Positions 36,300 to 44,905 of a DNA stretch of 64,000 nucleotides are shown here, in pieces. The notes under the pieces were generated by a model that searched no databases, was not told the DNA's origin, and worked only from the letters and a program-made list of their open reading frames with translations. The stretch is from CAYMAI01 sp964388445 (GTDB lineage: Bacteria > 4484-113 > JAGGVC01). The stretch covers positions 62,001 through 126,000 of the forward strand of contig CAYMAI010000008.1 in assembly GCA_964388445.1 (NCBI GenBank). Direction: 5' to 3'. Numbering within the stretch: the first letter of the stretch is position 1; each line of letters begins with the position of its first letter. The translations under genes and the position numbers were made by a program.

Positions 36300-37310
36300 G
36301 TGAGCGGCGTTAACGTACAGCCTTGCGGCGCTAATCCGGCGCGTTTGCATTGTAATTGCCGTCTTTTAGTGGCAATTGCCGCCGCGCTGCTTGCATATTC
36401 ATTTTGGATTTCGCCCAAAGCACTGGCAACCGAGCCATTGGCGCAAATAAAGCTTTCGACCGGAGCGGTTAGCGACTTCGAAGTTTTGCCGGACGGCAAA
36501 ATAGTAGTCTCCAATCTGGATTTGAACCTCCTCGACGTTTATTCGGCCGCCGGAAACAAAATCAGAAGTCTCAAGCCCCCTGTGGATTCCGGAGACTTCT
36601 TTAGGCCCGGCGCGATTGCGCTCGAAGGCAAGACGGGATTTTGGGTCGTCGATTACCATTCCGGACGCGTATTGCGCTATCTATCAGACGGCAACTTGCT
36701 TTCTTCGTTTCCGCTGAAAGCCGGCAGCAGCGAGCTTCGTTCTATCGCGGCAATCGCTATAGCGCCCGCTCGCTTAGCTCCGAAAATTGCGGCTGGTCAC
36801 ACCGATGCGGAAGGCGAGTCGCCCGAAACTCTGCATATTCTCGACGAAGGAGAGGGCCGTTTATTCGTGCTGCGCGCCGACGGCGTAATATCGGCTTTCG
36901 ATTTCTCCGGCAAAAACATATTCGATTTGCCTGCGCCCGCAAGAATTGCCGTCCATACCCCCGCTGGCATTTATCTTGACAGCCCGCTGGTTTGGAGTCT
37001 CGATTACGAATCGAAGCGCGTAAGTATTTACGACCTAGAACGGCGAGACTCTCCTCCCGGAGTTGTTCCTCTCAAGGGAATCCCATCCGGTTTTCCCATA
37101 TGCGGACTTGCCGGACTCCCCGGGGAATCGCTCATAGTAGTGCTTTCCGGCCCGAAACCGGTCTGGGCGGAATCCGACGATGGCTGGAAAAGCCTAATCG
37201 ACCGCAAACCGGGAGGGGCACAGCCACCAATCGTAAAAATTTCGGGCGGGAAAATCTATCTTCTTGACCGCGACCTTGCTCAAATCGAGGTTTACCCGCT
37301 TGAAGTGTAA
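36300..37310 (+). CDS. Exported beta-propeller (NHL-like) protein
   Basis: A protein of about 336 residues with a late hydrophobic signal (LLVAIAAALLAYSFWI), then NHL/six-bladed propeller-like repeats (SDFEVLPDGKIVVSNLDLNLLDVYSAAGN, GAIALEGKTGFWVVDYHSGRVLRYLSDG, PAGIYLDSPLVWSLDYESKRVSIYDLE). The start is uncertain: ATG at 36285 overlaps the TATAAT box, so I favour the leaderless GTG at 36300. Function unknown. Its product is exported together with those of the two downstream genes (lipoprotein, beta-barrel) on the same strand, 55 bases and then an overlap apart, suggesting one envelope complex. Confidence 0.75.
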   Translation: MSGVNVQPCGANPARLHCNCRLLVAIAAALLAYSFWISPKALATEPLAQIKLSTGAVSDFEVLPDGKIVVSNLDLNLLDVYSAAGNKIRSLKPPVDSGDFFRPGAIALEGKTGFWVVDYHSGRVLRYLSDGNLLSSFPLKAGSSELRSIAAIAIAPARLAPKIAAGHTDAEGESPETLHILDEGEGRLFVLRADGVISAFDFSGKNIFDLPAPARIAVHTPAGIYLDSPLVWSLDYESKRVSIYDLERRDSPPGVVPLKGIPSGFPICGLAGLPGESLIVVLSGPKPVWAESDDGWKSLIDRKPGGAQPPIVKISGGKIYLLDRDLAQIEVYPLEV

Positions 37311-37365
37311 ATATTCATTTCTCGATTTCACCCTCCCGCTCGCTTTTCGAAAAAGCGGAAGAACA

Positions 37366-39159
37366 TTGCGGCTAAACTTTCATTTGTGTACTGCAATTTT
37401 CGCGGCTGCTTTCTTAATCGGTTGCAGAACCGGGCCGCATGACGAATTCAGGCCTCCCGGCCCCGGTGGCGGCGTTTCTCGGGTAACCATTTCGGTCACG
37501 GATAGCGCTGGCGTAGCGGTGTCCGGCGCAGCGGTCTATTTCGGCGGCACTCTTTACGAATCGGGTGAAGGCGGCATCGTCAGTGTCGGCGCCGTCAAAG
37601 ACGGCGTCTACCAAATTTCGGTTGACCATCCCGGCTACTTTTTCCATAGCTCGGTCGTCACCATCCCCGGCGGCGATTTCACCCTTGAAGTGCCGCTATC
37701 CGCCGTTAGTACGCGCTTTGCCGTCCGCCGGATACTTCCCGCGCTAGGTAATGCGCCGCCCGATCAAAACGGCCGGTTCGTTGCGGAATTCAACCTCCCA
37801 ATCGATCCCGCTTCCGCAGGACCGATTGAATTCGAGCCTGACATTGGCGACTTTGAAATTTCCGTGACAGCCTCCACGCTCGAAGCCGCGTTCGAACTTG
37901 AATGGCCCGCAGGGCAAATAGTTAGATGGCGCATACCCCGGACCGTCCGGAGCATAAACGGTGAGGAACTTGAAAACAGCTATGTCGGCCAGTTTCGAGT
38001 ATCTCCGATCGATTTAACCCCGCCTCGTTTGGTGCGTTCGACGCCAGCCAACGGCGCAACCAACGTTTTTCGCAACCAGACCGTCACGCTGGTATTCAGC
38101 GACGAAATAGACGCATCTTCCGCCGGCGAAGGCAGCGTTCAAATCGAGCCGCCGATTTCTATCCGAACCGAAGTTTCGCAAAACCGGATGCTGCTTATTC
38201 ATGACGAACTTTTCCGCGCGAATACGGCATATACGATTACGATATCCGGCCTTCGAGACAGCAGTCAAAACTTGATGCTCGGTTCAGCCGCTTTTTCCTT
38301 CACGACGGGAACCGAGCTTCGTCGCGCGCGCCATCGTAATCCCGACTGGACGCGCATAGGCGACCGCATAGTTTTCGAGAGCGACTCGGACGGCAGCTTC
38401 GACATCTGGCAAATCAAAGCCGACGGTTCCGAGCTTGCGAAGCTGACGGAAAGCGACGGAAACGACCTTCATCCGCGATTCTCTTACGACGGCAGTCAGG
38501 TCGTCTTCGAGCGGCGAGTCGGCGACCACTTCCATTTGTTCCGGCTAGACATCCGCAGCGGCGTTGTGACACAGGTAACTTCCGGAAACGACAATTACCG
38601 CTCTCCGGTGTACAGCCCCACGTTCGAAAGGCGCATAACTTTCGTCAGCGACCGCTCCGACAGAAATTCTCTCTGGGTAAGCGAAGACGACGGCAGCGCA
38701 CCGCGCGAGTGGATTCCGGGCTTCGGCCGCGATCCGTCTTTCCCGGCATATCATCCGTTTCAAGAAACCATAATCGTGTTTTCCGCTTACAGCGGGCTTT
38801 CCCAGGATATTTATAAAGCTTCGGGATTTCCCGGCGACTCCGCTACCGAATGGAAAAATTTAACCGACGAGCTTTTGTCGGACGAAACTTCGCCGGATTT
38901 CGCGCCGGAAGGCGACGTTATCGCGTTCATTAGCGACGCGGGCGGCACGAAAAACATTTGGCTTACCGATTTCGAAGGCAGTTTTCCGCGTCAGCTTACG
39001 TTTTCCGAAGTCAATCTCGATCGGCCGGTGTATTCGCCCAATTTCGGCCAGCGCGAAATTCTCGCCGAAGTTCATCTGCCAGACAATTCAATCGCGCTCG
39101 CGTTTTTCGACGCACTAAGCGGCGAGCAAATACGGTATCTGGTGGGCGGCGATGATTAA
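37366..39159 (+). CDS. Lipoprotein with Ig-like (Big_5) domains and TolB-like propeller
   Basis: A 597-residue lipoprotein. From a TTG at 37366 the signal reads MRLNFHLCTAIFAAAFLIGC, with lipobox LIGC; a weak ggaag lies 5 bases before it. Domains in order: carboxypeptidase-regulatory-like Ig (about 40-115), two SbsA/Big_5 Ig-like domains (about 118-320, the second with PPRLVRSTPANGATNV and LVFSDEI), then TolB/PD40-type propeller repeats (about 330-590: IVFESDSDGSFDIWQIKADGS, ITFVSDRSDRNSLWVSEDDGS). The stop overlaps the start of the beta-barrel gene (ATGATTAA), so the two are translationally coupled. A partner role to the barrel is inferred. Confidence 0.85.
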   Translation: MRLNFHLCTAIFAAAFLIGCRTGPHDEFRPPGPGGGVSRVTISVTDSAGVAVSGAAVYFGGTLYESGEGGIVSVGAVKDGVYQISVDHPGYFFHSSVVTIPGGDFTLEVPLSAVSTRFAVRRILPALGNAPPDQNGRFVAEFNLPIDPASAGPIEFEPDIGDFEISVTASTLEAAFELEWPAGQIVRWRIPRTVRSINGEELENSYVGQFRVSPIDLTPPRLVRSTPANGATNVFRNQTVTLVFSDEIDASSAGEGSVQIEPPISIRTEVSQNRMLLIHDELFRANTAYTITISGLRDSSQNLMLGSAAFSFTTGTELRRARHRNPDWTRIGDRIVFESDSDGSFDIWQIKADGSELAKLTESDGNDLHPRFSYDGSQVVFERRVGDHFHLFRLDIRSGVVTQVTSGNDNYRSPVYSPTFERRITFVSDRSDRNSLWVSEDDGSAPREWIPGFGRDPSFPAYHPFQETIIVFSAYSGLSQDIYKASGFPGDSATEWKNLTDELLSDETSPDFAPEGDVIAFISDAGGTKNIWLTDFEGSFPRQLTFSEVNLDRPVYSPNFGQREILAEVHLPDNSIALAFFDALSGEQIRYLVGGDD

Positions 39160-40780
39160 ACTCGCCGCTCCAGTTATTATCGCCGCCGCCGCGCTTATCG
39201 CCATTACAGCTTTTTCACCGCAAACATACGCCGCGGAACTCGCCGGATTTCCCGAAATTACGACCTCGTTCCAATTCAGAAGCGAAGATTTCACGGACCC
39301 CGGAAGCGACCGCACGACGGCAGTTTTCGCTTTAATGCTCTCGTCGAAAATGGGGTTTTCCACCGAAGCGCTGACAGGCAATTTCTCCGTAAACTATAAC
39401 GGCGAACTTCTGGAAAACGAACTCATCGGAGCAGGTTTTGCCGAAGTGCGCTCGACGCAAAAGTACAAAATAAATCTCGGCGCGTCCACGAAAGACGGCC
39501 GGCTTTCGATGGGAACGGAGTTATCGACAAGAGATACATACTTTCGCCGAGACCGGTTCGATTCGCTTCTCGCAACCGAAACTTTTCAGTACGTCAGCGG
39601 AACGATTACGGTTTCAGTCCCCCCCTACCCCGTATTTACGGGCGCGGTCTCGAACGAGCGCAGCGTGTCGCGAAAAATAGATCCGATTTCGTCCAGCCAG
39701 GCGCTCAGCGCCGTGGTGGCGGGAACTTGGAATTCCGGGCCGCTGAACCTTTCGGTCGCAAAATCGAGAATAGAATCGAAAAACGACTTTTTCGGCAACC
39801 CGCCGACGATTACCGAGCAAACCCTTGTCAACGGCGCGGCCGTCCTTCCTCTCGGCGGCGCATGGACAATGTCGAACGTTCTGCGATATACGGAGGAAGA
39901 GCGAAGCCTTTTCTTTCAATCCGGCGCATCCAGCAAAAGCATCACCGCGGTCGGTCAAACCACGTTCAGCAGCGGCGAACTTGCGCCTGGGCTCAGCGCG
40001 CGCGTCGAACTTCGCGGCGAAAACCGCACGTTCACGAACGAAACCTCGAATAGTTCGTCGTTTTCGCAGTCGGCAAACCTGACGTATAAAATGCCGGGCG
40101 AAATTCTCGGCGACGACCGCTGGACGCTCCAGTTCGCCAACACCGACACGGACAGCGGAGGAAGAAGTACGAACGTTCAGCGCCACGCCCTCGGTTGGCA
40201 GTTTTTTCCCGCGAGCGGCGCGAGCGTCGCCGCCACGTACAGCGGCCAAACATCTACGGACAACGACCTCGGCCGCAAAAACGACGAGCGCACGGCGTTC
40301 GATTTGCGGTTCGGATTCGCGCCGGGAAAACTGAACTTGACCGGCGCATACACATTCAACCTCGTCGAAGGCGCCGCCGGGCAAGAATCGAGGCTGAATA
40401 CGCTCGGGCTGTCCGCGGGGTATCAGGCGACGGACAGGCTTACGCTTTCGACGGCCATAAACCAATACGAAGACCGGAACATCCCCGCAAGCCCGCTGGG
40501 CCGTGTAAACGTAAGCGACAAAACCACTTGGTCGTTCGGCGCGAATTACAGGCCGCTGCCGGAGCTGACTATGAACGCGAGTTACTCGCTCGACGTTCAA
40601 GACAACACGGCGGCGAACAAGACCGACACCCGCCGGCTAAGATTCGATATGAATTATCAGATTACGCGCCAAGTTAAATTCACGCTGTTTTACGACAATA
40701 CGGACTATTCCCGGTTCGGCGACCCCGGCGCGGCGAGCCGGAATTCGATTTTGCAGACGCAAGTGACGGTCACGTTCTGA
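39152..40780 (+). CDS. Outer-membrane beta-barrel protein
   Basis: A 542-residue exported protein with signal MIKLAAPVIIAAAALIAITAF and mature start after TYA-AE. The whole mature chain alternates polar and hydrophobic residues in 10-12-residue strands (for example LSTAINQYEDRNIPAS, ELTMNASYSLDVQDN, VKFTLFYDNTDYSRF). It ends LQTQVTVTF, with the terminal Phe typical of BAM-inserted barrels. Roughly 20 or more strands are plausible. No porin family is recognised. It is coupled to the lipoprotein gene before it. Codon use is GC-richer than the neighbours, giving long antisense open frames that are not real genes. Confidence 0.82.
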   Translation: MIKLAAPVIIAAAALIAITAFSPQTYAAELAGFPEITTSFQFRSEDFTDPGSDRTTAVFALMLSSKMGFSTEALTGNFSVNYNGELLENELIGAGFAEVRSTQKYKINLGASTKDGRLSMGTELSTRDTYFRRDRFDSLLATETFQYVSGTITVSVPPYPVFTGAVSNERSVSRKIDPISSSQALSAVVAGTWNSGPLNLSVAKSRIESKNDFFGNPPTITEQTLVNGAAVLPLGGAWTMSNVLRYTEEERSLFFQSGASSKSITAVGQTTFSSGELAPGLSARVELRGENRTFTNETSNSSSFSQSANLTYKMPGEILGDDRWTLQFANTDTDSGGRSTNVQRHALGWQFFPASGASVAATYSGQTSTDNDLGRKNDERTAFDLRFGFAPGKLNLTGAYTFNLVEGAAGQESRLNTLGLSAGYQATDRLTLSTAINQYEDRNIPASPLGRVNVSDKTTWSFGANYRPLPELTMNASYSLDVQDNTAANKTDTRRLRFDMNYQITRQVKFTLFYDNTDYSRFGDPGAASRNSILQTQVTVTF

Positions 40781-40806
40781 TGTGGCTTAAATCGGGCGAT
40801 TCCTGA

Positions 40807-40812
40807 TATAAT
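40807..40812 (+). promoter_or_regulatory. -10 box of the ABC ATPase gene
   Basis: TATAAT at 40807-40812 would start transcription near 40819. The 21-base leader includes tggagaac, a good SD sequence for the ATG at 40840. The -35 region is poor. Confidence 0.5.
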
Positions 40813-40839
40813 CGCTTCGCCTTTGATGGAGAACAAACC

Positions 40840-41781
40840 ATGGCGATGATCGAAGTTAAAAATCTGGTGAAGCGCTACAAGAATGTGGATGCGCTAAAGG
40901 GCGTGAACTTCACGGTTGACGAGGGCGACATATACGGCTTTATCGGCCCGAACGGCGCGGGCAAGACCACGTCCATCCGCATCCTTTCCACCCTTCTCAT
41001 CCCCACCGAAGGCGAGGCGTACGTCGCGGGCTATAACTGCGTAAAGGAACCCGACAAAGTCCGCAAAATAATCGGCTATATGCCCGACTATTTCGGCGTT
41101 TATAACGACCTGCTCGTTTGGGAATATCTCGACTTTTTCGGCGCCGCCTACAAGATTCCGCGCGCCGATAGGGCGAAAATCATCGACCAAGTTCTCGAAA
41201 TGACGAACCTCGGCGTAAAGCGCGACGCTTTCGTCAGCGAGCTCTCGAAGGGAATGAAACAGCGGCTCTGCCTCGCCCGCACGCTAATCCACGACCCGGA
41301 CGTGCTCATCCTCGACGAACCCGCGTCCGGCCTCGACCCGCGTGCCCGCATCGAAATGCGCGAGCTCTTGAAAGAACTCAAAAGCATGAACAAAACGATA
41401 TTCATTTCAAGCCACATCTTGAGCGAGCTATCCGACTTCTGCAATAAAGTCGGCATTATCGAACTCGGCGAAATGGTGGTGAGCGGCAATATCGACGCGA
41501 TTTTGAAACAGGTCTCGACCGGCCAGCTTATCCTAATCGAATTCGCGGAAGGAACCGAACTTGCCGCCGCGGCGCTTTCTCTCAAAGCCTTTCCGATGGT
41601 GGGCGAGGTTTGGGAGCGCGACGTAAACGCGCTCGAAGTGCACTTCGAAGGCGGCGAGGACGACACCTCCCAGCTTATGGGCCACCTTTTGACCGCAGGA
41701 TTCAAAGTGAAATCGTTCAAAGAAGCCGTAAACGACCTCGAAGACATTTTCATGAAGGTCACGAAAGGCAAGGTGCAGTAG
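40840..41781 (+). CDS. ABC transporter ATP-binding protein (ABC-2 exporter type)
   Basis: A 313-residue stand-alone ATPase with Walker A GPNGAGKTT (about 36-44), Q-loop region GYMPDYFGVYNDLLVWEYL, signature LSKGMKQR, Walker B VLILDEPASGLDP and H-loop ISSHIL. It belongs to the CcmA/NatA/DRR-type group that pairs with ABC-2 permeases. Here the signature has LSKGM rather than LSGGQ, as often in this group. No permease follows: the next genes are on the other strand, so the partner is encoded elsewhere. The start has a good SD sequence; a second in-frame ATG is two codons later. Confidence 0.92.
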   Translation: MAMIEVKNLVKRYKNVDALKGVNFTVDEGDIYGFIGPNGAGKTTSIRILSTLLIPTEGEAYVAGYNCVKEPDKVRKIIGYMPDYFGVYNDLLVWEYLDFFGAAYKIPRADRAKIIDQVLEMTNLGVKRDAFVSELSKGMKQRLCLARTLIHDPDVLILDEPASGLDPRARIEMRELLKELKSMNKTIFISSHILSELSDFCNKVGIIELGEMVVSGNIDAILKQVSTGQLILIEFAEGTELAAAALSLKAFPMVGEVWERDVNALEVHFEGGEDDTSQLMGHLLTAGFKVKSFKEAVNDLEDIFMKVTKGKVQ

Positions 41782-41829
41782 GTAACGAAGAACGATTCAT
41801 CGGAGATTGCAGGTGCTGGTTGCGCCAGA

Positions 41830-42111
41830 CTATAAATACCCAATCCTCACTACGCCCTGCGTAACCCCGGGGACGTCCGGAAGGCCGTCGAGCCGCTCAT
41901 ACGGCAAGTCTGGGTGCGTAAGGTCAATCATTCCGGCTTCTATCGGCCTCGCGTCCGTTTCGGGCGAAAGTCCCATCTGATACCTAAGGTCGAGGACGCA
42001 CATTTTCGTCCCATCATGCGATATGAAAAGCGGCATGTAATGCCGCCACTCGCCGAGAAGCGTCCACTCGCCGGTTTTCCGCTCGGAACGCACCCAGTGA
42101 AAGATCGGCAA
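41830..42111 (-). CDS. Short uncharacterised protein or gene remnant
   Basis: An open frame of 93 residues from a TTG, with protein-like composition (MPIFHWVRSERKTGEW, HDGTKMCVLDLRYQ, IDLTHPDLPYERLDG). The reading frame stays open upstream through the intergenic space and into the selenoprotein gene without a good start. There is no SD sequence at the TTG. It could be a real small gene or the C-terminal remnant of a larger protein with propeller-like segments. No family recognised. Confidence 0.35.
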   Translation of the reverse strand: MPIFHWVRSERKTGEWTLLGEWRHYMPLFISHDGTKMCVLDLRYQMGLSPETDARPIEAGMIDLTHPDLPYERLDGLPDVPGVTQGVVRIGYL

Positions 42112-42176
42112 CGGATAGTCGCTGGATAGCTTTTGCGCCTCCGACCTAATTCGGCTAGCAACTTTACAGGTTCTAT

Positions 42177-42983
42177 CTACACCCTCGCCCTAACCCTCTC
42201 GCCGACAGCGCGGCCGAAGAACTTGCTTTCGACTTTCACGGTAAGGTCGAACGCGTATATTCCGTCGGCTTTGCCGAGGTCTATTTCGCCCGATGCCTTG
42301 TTCGCCGATGCCTTGAACTTTTTGACCGTCGCGTTTTCGTCCCAGACGGTTTTACCGTCCGCGGTTTGCTTAGCCAGCCTGAATTCCGCGACGATTTCGT
42401 ACGCGGCCGCTTCGGGATTGTTCACTTCGTAAGCGAACTTCAGCCCGGCCGCGCCTTCGACACGCTTCACCGAAATCGTGAGAGGTTTGAAACTTTGCCC
42501 CGCGGCGATAACTTTGTCCACGTCGGCCAGATTCTCGGTGCGAATGCCGTTAAGCAGCACTCTGCCGTCCGGCCCGACGAGCATTAGCTCCGGAATGCTG
42601 CGGATGCCGTAAAGCGCGGCTAGCTGGCTGTCCCAGCCGCCCCAATCGCTCACTATCGGCCAAGGCACGTCCTTCGCCACTTTTTTGATTTCGTCCTTCG
42701 TGTCCTCGGTGTCCAAGCTGACCGTGAGGAACTTAAGTTTATCGCCATGACCGTTAGCTTTGAAATACTCGACTATGTGCGGCAACTCCGCCATACAGCC
42801 GCCTCACCAAGTGGCCATGAAATCGACGAGCACATATTTTCCGCCGAGCGCGGCGAGCGACACGTCTTTGCCGTCCACCGACTTCGCGCTGAAATCCGGC
42901 GCCGGCTGGCCGACGGGCACTTTCGCGACCGCCGCACCGCCAAGCAGCGCGAGCGCGAGTAAAGACAATATTAACAACCGCAT
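42177..42983 (-). CDS. TlpA/thioredoxin-like selenoprotein (Sec at TGA codon 60)
   Basis: A 268-residue exported redoxin if the in-frame TGA at 42804-42806 is read as selenocysteine. The signal peptide MRLLILSLLALALLGGAAVA is followed by a TlpA/AhpC-TSA-like domain: GQPAPDFSAKSVDGK, KYVLVDFMATW-U60-GGC-MAELPHIV, then GIRSIPELMLVGPDGRVL with the cis-Pro. The TGA sits exactly at the first Cys of the WCxxC active site, giving U-x-x-C, and the same frame continues with full TlpA homology for 208 residues. The ATG at 42983 follows AAGGAGTG. A C-terminal beta-domain (about 175-265) follows the redoxin. It probably acts as a periplasmic thiol oxidoreductase. A nonsense mutation is less likely given the exact position and the stem-loop after the TGA. 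Confidence 0.85.
42773..42798 (-). promoter_or_regulatory. SECIS-like stem-loop after the TGA of the TlpA-like gene
   Basis: On the minus strand, starting 6 bases after the TGA, CUGU pairs with AUAG, then after an internal loop GGC pairs with GCC around the loop GGAGUU. The apical loop opens with two G about 15 bases from the TGA, near the known bacterial SECIS geometry. Hand-folded, so tentative. Confidence 0.5.
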
Positions 42984-43209
42984 ATCAATCACTCCTTTGC
43001 CAAAGCCCAATTCTATACCCTCCGAATCGCCGCTTGAGCGAATGACGCCGGGAGTTTCGCGGTTTTTAACATTTGTGTGTGCGCACGCGGGCGCGGGCGG
43101 CTTGAAGTGAATTCGGGTACAAGGCGCGGCGAATGAGGCCAAGGTGCGAATGCTAGTTGGGTTTCATAATAGTGCCGGTAAAGACGGTAAAGGTAAAACG
43201 CGTCAGCGG

Positions 43210-43518
43210 CTAATATTCGTCCATGAAAAGCTCGATAACGCGGTCGCGATACCGGCGATAGCGCGACGCCGCATGGTCGTCTATGGTATCGAGAAAGTCG
43301 ATAATCGAATTCACATAAAGTACGGCGTCGCCGTAGTCCCGCTTTTCCACGAGGTCGCGCAGAAAAAAGTCGTGGCGCCTGTTCTGCGACAGATCCGAAT
43401 CCGTAGCGAGTTCGCCCGTGCGCGCAAGGTGCTCTTGAAGAGCGGTATAGCGTTCGAGCAAAAACGGAACGTCGTATCTGCTCGACACAGAATTTCCGTT
43501 TGATATCGTCGTTTCCAT
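43210..43518 (-). CDS. Small hypothetical protein
   Basis: A 102-residue cytoplasmic protein, charged and probably helical (SRYDVPFLLERYTALQEHLARTGE, RRHDFFLRDLVEKRDYGDAVLYVNSIIDFLDTIDDHAASRYRRYRDRVIELFMDEY). The ATG at 43518 follows GTGAGGA; a Met 11 codons earlier is less well placed. No signal or membrane segment. It lies divergent from the glycosyltransferase gene. No family recognised. Confidence 0.55.
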   Translation of the reverse strand: METTISNGNSVSSRYDVPFLLERYTALQEHLARTGELATDSDLSQNRRHDFFLRDLVEKRDYGDAVLYVNSIIDFLDTIDDHAASRYRRYRDRVIELFMDEY

Positions 43519-43637
43519 ATTCCTCACGGCGGCATGGAACTTATGCGGCATATTATTTTACCGCATAAACATATACAAAATGCAAGCAAAACGGCATAAA
43601 CAGGAAAAATATCCCGCATGAAAGCGGCATGTTTATG

Positions 43638-43643
43638 TATAAT
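43638..43643 (+). promoter_or_regulatory. TATAAT -10 box of a leaderless glycosyltransferase transcript
   Basis: A perfect TATAAT ends 7 bases before the TTG start at 43651, so the transcript should begin at the start codon itself. No SD sequence exists, and the -35 region is unremarkable. Confidence 0.65.
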
Positions 43644-43650
43644 TCCGCCG

Positions 43651-44862
43651 TTGAAAATCGGTTTCGACATGCAGGCGCTCATCGGGGGCGGGGCAACCGG
43701 CCTGGGTACTTTCGCGCGGGGCGTGCTATGGGCGATGGAATCGTTGACCAAGGGCGCAATCGAACTGCCCGACGTGCGCCGTGACTTGCCCGGCAGAATT
43801 TCGGACGCAATCAGGCGGATTCCGGACTGGCCCCGGAATATCGAAATCGTCAGGCTCTATCCGAACAGGCTCGAAAAACCGCTCGCATCCGCGCTGCAAC
43901 GAGTAATCTGGGAGCAGCAGCAGCTTCCGGCGCTTGCGATGGCGGAAGGAGTGAATGCTCTATTCTCGCCCGCGCTCGGAGTGCCGCTGAAACTCGATAT
44001 CCCGAAAATCGCCACCGTGCACGATTTGATTCCGCTTCACAAGGAGCGGACGTATGCGATTTCGGATTTGTATTTTCAACGTTATTTGCCGAAGTGCTAT
44101 ACCTCGCTAGACTTCGCCACGTTTCATACCGAGACCGTACGCGGGGAATTCGCAGCGAAGTTTCCGAAGTTCGACAAAGAGAACATGATCGTCGTTCCGG
44201 CTTTCGCGGCGTCGCTTTCGCCCCTTCTCAACCCGCCGACGTCCGGAGGCGGATGGGACGAGCGCGAATCCGAATATGCTTTATCCGCAAATCCCGTTCC
44301 CTTTTCGGAACGGCGCGGCTTCGTCTGCGTCGCAAGTTTCGAAGAGCGCAAAAATCTCGGTCTCGCGCTCGACGCATACGCGAAGCTGGGACTCGACCTT
44401 ATGGAGAAACACCCGCTTTACTTCATCGGAAAAGGCGGCGAAGAAAGGCCGGTTTTCTGGTCGCTAATCGAAGAAGGCGGGCTTGCGAAGTACGTAAAAC
44501 TAACCGGCTTTTTAAATCAGCGCGAGCTTGTGAAATTCCTTCGAACCTCGGTCGCGCTGATTTTCCCCAGCACGGACGAGGGTTTCGGAATGCCGCCGCT
44601 CGAAGCGATGAGCTTCGGCACGCCGGCGATTATTTCGGACGCGCCGGCGGTGGCGGAAGTTTACGGGGGAGTTTGTCCGGCCGTCGAACGGACGGATGCC
44701 GACAATCTGGCGAGCGAATTGAAAAGGCTCGCGAATTACGAGGATTACTGGAGAAAGCTGTCGGATAAGTGCCATTCGTTTTCAAAAAACTTTTCGCCGC
44801 AACGGACGGCAGCGGCCATTCTGGGAGCGGTTTCCTGGTGCGCCGAAACCCGTGGAATATAG
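43651..44862 (+). CDS. Glycosyltransferase family 4 (GT-B) protein
   Basis: A 403-residue GT-B glycosyltransferase. The TTG start gives the classic N-terminus MKIGFDMQALIGGGATGLG; an in-frame ATG at 43618 lies upstream of the -10 box. Domain landmarks are TVHDLIPL, VASFEERKNLGLALDAY, the donor-binding LTGFLNQRELVKFLRTSVALIFPSTDEGFGMPPLEAMSFGTPAI (with the EX7E-like motif), and DADNLASELKRL. It transfers a sugar from a nucleotide donor, probably for an envelope glycan. The acceptor is unknown. The next gene starts 43 bases later with its own promoter. Leaderless translation is expected. Confidence 0.9.
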   Translation: MKIGFDMQALIGGGATGLGTFARGVLWAMESLTKGAIELPDVRRDLPGRISDAIRRIPDWPRNIEIVRLYPNRLEKPLASALQRVIWEQQQLPALAMAEGVNALFSPALGVPLKLDIPKIATVHDLIPLHKERTYAISDLYFQRYLPKCYTSLDFATFHTETVRGEFAAKFPKFDKENMIVVPAFAASLSPLLNPPTSGGGWDERESEYALSANPVPFSERRGFVCVASFEERKNLGLALDAYAKLGLDLMEKHPLYFIGKGGEERPVFWSLIEEGGLAKYVKLTGFLNQRELVKFLRTSVALIFPSTDEGFGMPPLEAMSFGTPAIISDAPAVAEVYGGVCPAVERTDADNLASELKRLANYEDYWRKLSDKCHSFSKNFSPQRTAAAILGAVSWCAETRGI

Positions 44863-44871
44863 CTGGGCGGT

Positions 44872-44899
44872 TTGCTCGGTTCGCCGGCTGGCTTATAAT
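44872..44899 (+). promoter_or_regulatory. Promoter of a leaderless HAD-phosphatase transcript
   Basis: TTGCTC (44872-44877) and TATAAT (44894-44899) are 16 bases apart. The -10 ends 6 bases before the GTG at 44906, and that GTG encodes the first residue of the invariant HAD motif I strand, so the transcript has no leader. Confidence 0.7.
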
Positions 44900-44905
44900 C
44901 TTTGA

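Noticed and set aside
39614..40600. 328-codon minus-strand frame
   Set aside because: Antisense to the beta-barrel gene, whose GC-rich third positions remove stops on the other strand.
42804..42806. TGA in the TlpA-like gene read as a nonsense mutation splitting a pseudogene
   Set aside because: It falls exactly on the redox-active cysteine codon, the frame is otherwise intact on both sides, and a second gene in the window shows the same pattern.
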